64,000 bases of DNA, from NCBI GenBank assembly GCA_030054175.1, contig JASGCM010000005.1, positions 62,001-126,000 on the forward strand, in the 5' to 3' direction. A model generated the notes under the pieces. That model saw only the letters and a program-made list of their open reading frames with translations, ran no database searches and was not told the DNA's origin. The DNA comes from Alphaproteobacteria bacterium. GTDB lineage: Bacteria; Pseudomonadota; Gammaproteobacteria; Burkholderiales; Burkholderiaceae_C. The position numbers and the translations under genes are program-made. This document shows, one piece after another, positions 61,495 through 64,000 of the stretch (position 1 is its first letter; each line of letters opens with the position of its first letter).

Positions 61495-64000
61495 ATGACC
61501 CAAACCACCGTCTCCGAGTTCGCCGCCGAACTCAAAAAACCCACTGATCAGCTCTTGCAGCAATTGCAAGCAGCCGGCGTGTCCAAGCAAGGTGAGAACG
61601 ATGTTCTCACTGACGCCGACAAACAAAAACTGCTGGGCTATTTGCAAGCCAGCCACGGCACTGGAACCAGTGAGCGAAAGAAAATCACGCTCACCAAGAA
61701 GTCGACCACCGAAATCAAGCAGGCCGACGCCACTGGCAAGGCCCGCACCATTCAGGTTGAAGTGCGCAAAAAGCGCACCTTCATCCAACGCGATGAGGTC
61801 GAGCCCGTGGTGACCCAGCCCGTCGAGGCGGTGGTCCAATCCTTCATCGACCAGGCCGAATTGGCTCGCCGCGAAGCGGACGCCCGCCGTCAGGCCGAGC
61901 TGCTTCGTCGCCAGGAAGAAGAGCTGGCCGAAAAACGTCGCTTGCGCGAAGAGCAAGAAGCCCAGCGTTTGGCGCAAGCCCAGGCCGAACCTCAGCCTGC
62001 GGTGTCTGAAGAGCCCGCCACTGATGCGGCCCGGGTCCAATCCGAACAACAAGAAGCGGTCCGTATGGCTGTCGAGCAAGAAGCCCAGCAGCGCCAGGCC
62101 CAGGCCGCGGCCGTGGCCAAGGAAGAGGCCGATCGGGCCCTTGACTTGGTAGAGCGTCGACGCAAGGCTCTGGCCGAAGCCGAGGCCATCCGTGCCATGA
62201 TGAATGCCCCCAAGAAAGTCTTGGTGGCCAAAAAGCCCCAAGAGCCCCCTGCGTCACCGGCCAAAGGCACGTTACACAAGCCTGCCGGGACCGAGAAAAA
62301 GACCGATAAAAAGCCCGCGACTGCGCCTGCCACCGCGCCCGGCGCAGGCAAGGAAGTCAAAAGCGCGAAGTTGTCTTCGAGTTGGGCCGACGATTCGGCC
62401 AAGAAAAAAGAAATCAAGACCCGTGGCGATACGCTGGCGGGCAGCAACCGCAACAGCTGGCGCAGTGGGCCCAAGGGTCGACGCGGTCGCGATCATCGTG
62501 AAGAGTCTCAAACTTCTTCTCAGCCGGCAGAAACAAGGGTCATCGAGGTACACGTGCCTGAGACCATCACCGTGGCCGAGTTGGCGCACAAGATGGCCGT
62601 CAAAGCCTCTGAAGTCATCAAACACCTGATGAAGCTGGGTCAGATGGTCACCATCAACCAGCCCCTCGACCAAGATACCGCCATGATCGTGGTCGAAGAG
62701 ATGGGACACAAAGCCATCATCGCCGCGTTGGACGACCCCGAAGCCTTTACGGAAGAAGAATCCTCTGCGCACCAAGCCGAATCGTTGCCGCGCGCACCGG
62801 TGGTCACTGTCATGGGTCACGTCGACCACGGCAAGACCTCTTTGCTCGACTACATCCGTCGCGCCAAAGTGGCGGCCGGTGAAGCAGGGGGCATCACGCA
62901 GCACATTGGTGCCTATCACGTGGAGACCCCGCGTGGCGTGGTGACCTTCCTGGATACCCCCGGTCACGAGGCGTTCACCGCCATGCGGGCCCGCGGTGCC
63001 AAAGCCACCGACATCGTGATTTTGGTGGTGGCGGCCGACGATGGCGTCATGCCGCAGACCCGTGAGGCGATCAAACACGCCAAAGCGGCGGGCGTGCCCA
63101 TCGTGGTGGCCATGAATAAGATCGACAAGCCCGAGGCCAACCCCGACCGCCTGAAAAGCGAATTGGTGGCCGAAGAGGTCGTGCCGGAAGATTTCGGCGG
63201 CGACTCGCCCTTTGTGCAAGTTTCGGCCAAAACAGGTCAAGGCATCGACGATTTGCTCGAGCAGGTGCTGTTACAGGCCGAAGTGCTCGAACTCACGGCA
63301 CCTCAAGACGCCATGGCCAAGGGTCTCGTGATTGAAGCCCAGTTGGACAAGGGCCGAGGTCCGGTGGCCACCGTGCTGGTGCAATCGGGTACCTTGAAGA
63401 CCGGCGACGTCGTGCTGATCGGCCAGACCTATGGCCGTGTGCGTGCCATGCTCGACGAGAACGGTCGCCCGATCAAATCGGCTGGCCCCTCCATTCCGGT
63501 GGAAATTCAGGGCTTGGCCGACGTGCCTCTGGCTGGCGATGATTTCATGGTCTTGGCCGATGAGCGCCGTGCCCGTGAAATTGCGACCTACCGCGCTGGC
63601 AAGTTCCGCAACACCAAGCTGGCCCAGCAACAAGCCGCCAAGCTCGAGAACATGTTCACAGACATGTCCGCCGGCGAGGTCAAGATGCTGCCCATCATCA
63701 TCAAGGCCGATGTGCAAGGTTCGCAAGAAGCGCTCTCGGCCTCTTTGCTCAAGCTCTCCAATGACGAGATCAAAGTTCAGGTGGTGTACGCCGCCGTGGG
63801 GGGCATCAGCGAAAGCGACATCAACCTGGCCATCGCGTCCAAGGCCGTGATCATCGGCTTCAATACCCGCGCCGATGCTGGCGCGCGCAAGCTGGCCGAA
63901 GGCAACGCCATTGAGATCCGTTACTACAACATCATTTACGATGCGGTCGACGAGCTCAAAGCCGCCATGTCGGGCATGCTCACGCCCGACAAAAAAGAAG
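61495..64000 (+). CDS. infB: Translation initiation factor IF-2, 3' end outside window
   Basis: The first 835 codons of a ~950-residue protein. N-terminal IF2-N module ([21 protein letters not shown]), a long charged Ala/Gln/Glu/Arg-rich coiled region (~100-330), a second IF2-N module ([21 protein letters not shown]), then the GTPase domain: G1 GHVDHGKT (~441-448), G2 [11 protein letters not shown]3 DTPGHE, G4 NKID. Domain II and part of domain III follow before the window ends. It places fMet-tRNA on the ribosome. Starts 23 bases after nusA. In-frame internal starts for shorter IF-2 forms cannot be decided. Confidence 0.95.
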   Translation, partial: MTQTTVSEFAAELKKPTDQLLQQLQAAGVSKQGENDVLTDADKQKLLGYLQASHGTGTSERKKITLTKKSTTEIKQADATGKARTIQVEVRKKRTFIQRDEVEPVVTQPVEAVVQSFIDQAELARREADARRQAELLRRQEEELAEKRRLREEQEAQRLAQAQAEPQPAVSEEPATDAARVQSEQQEAVRMAVEQEAQQRQAQAAAVAKEEADRALDLVERRRKALAEAEAIRAMMNAPKKVLVAKKPQEPPASPAKGTLHKPAGTEKKTDKKPATAPATAPGAGKEVKSAKLSSSWADDSAKKKEIKTRGDTLAGSNRNSWRSGPKGRRGRDHREESQTSSQPAETRVIEVHVPETITVAELAHKMAVKASEVIKHLMKLGQMVTINQPLDQDTAMIVVEEMGHKAIIAALDDPEAFTEEESSAHQAESLPRAPVVTVMGHVDHGKTSLLDYIRRAKVAAGEAGGITQHIGAYHVETPRGVVTFLDTPGHEAFTAMRARGAKATDIVILVVAADDGVMPQTREAIKHAKAAGVPIVVAMNKIDKPEANPDRLKSELVAEEVVPEDFGGDSPFVQVSAKTGQGIDDLLEQVLLQAEVLELTAPQDAMAKGLVIEAQLDKGRGPVATVLVQSGTLKTGDVVLIGQTYGRVRAMLDENGRPIKSAGPSIPVEIQGLADVPLAGDDFMVLADERRAREIATYRAGKFRNTKLAQQQAAKLENMFTDMSAGEVKMLPIIIKADVQGSQEALSASLLKLSNDEIKVQVVYAAVGGISESDINLAIASKAVIIGFNTRADAGARKLAEGNAIEIRYYNIIYDAVDELKAAMSGMLTPDKKE

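Noticed and set aside
1-64000. CRISPR array, prophage or intact insertion sequence
   Set aside because: No evenly spaced direct repeats, phage structural genes or transposase motifs (DDE, HUH, serine recombinase) were found on either strand.

Overview
The window reads as a chromosomal segment of a GC-rich betaproteobacterium of the order Burkholderiales, most likely Comamonadaceae-like. This is inferred from gene content, not from a search: several Bug/TctC-type tripartite tricarboxylate receptors, a thiO-thiS-thiG-thiE cluster beside thiD, a cysI-DUF934-cysH-cysD-cysN cluster, and an lptF-lptG-cbiX-cysB series. No phage, CRISPR array, intact transposase or replication origin was seen.

Layout. 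(a) 1-15.8 kb is an accessory catabolic region: acyl-CoA dehydrogenase, three crotonases, a TetR regulator with a clear palindromic operator candidate, a CitE-like lyase, an acyl-CoA synthetase, an RND efflux pair, L-idonate/gluconate dehydrogenase remnants, an amidohydrolase, a VOC protein, two 3-hydroxyisobutyrate-dehydrogenase-like genes, tRNA-Asn, an Ldh2-type dehydrogenase and a Bug receptor. Many of these genes are broken. (b) 15.8-20.2 kb holds an intact Bug receptor, a metal-dependent amidohydrolase and a small VOC/quinone-reductase/smORF/DUF1330 run. (c) 20.2-24.1 kb is thiamine synthesis. (d) 24.1-30.6 kb is ferredoxin, ferredoxin reductase and assimilatory sulfate reduction. (e) 30.7-46.9 kb is mostly housekeeping: mnmC, yggX, argA, hrpA, an aminotransferase, cysB, a short sirohydrochlorin chelatase, lptG, lptF, pepA, holC, a branched-chain amino-acid binding lipoprotein and a membrane cupredoxin. 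(f) 47.1-50.4 kb is a second decayed patch: a Sel1-like gene with a stop, a DUF5666 lipoprotein, two short perfect inverted repeats and toxin-antitoxin remnants. (g) 50.5-64 kb holds tRNA-Ser, an Orn/Lys/Arg decarboxylase, fabI, yejABEF and rimP-nusA-infB (infB runs off the end).

How the genes work together. The left region looks like a CoA-ester catabolic locus (activation, dehydrogenation, hydration, C-C cleavage) under TetR control, now partly dismantled. cysI-DUF934-cysHDN reduces sulfate to sulfide; the distant cysB (its regulator) and cbiX (siroheme chelation) serve the same pathway. The Yej transporter imports peptides.

The most striking signal is the pattern of gene decay. At least ten genes between 1 and 15.8 kb and between 47 and 50.4 kb carry scars, many of which keep short recognisable 5' and 3' ends but have lost the middle, or have lost the facing 3' ends of convergent pairs. 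No such scar was seen in the housekeeping block between 15.8 and 47 kb. I found no clear new multi-gene defence or biosynthetic system. The best candidates for something undescribed are the deletion pattern itself, a promoter-then-terminator leader before rimP-nusA-infB, a possible three-way-junction RNA at 45.9 kb, and the small VOC/quinone-reductase/smORF/DUF1330 unit.
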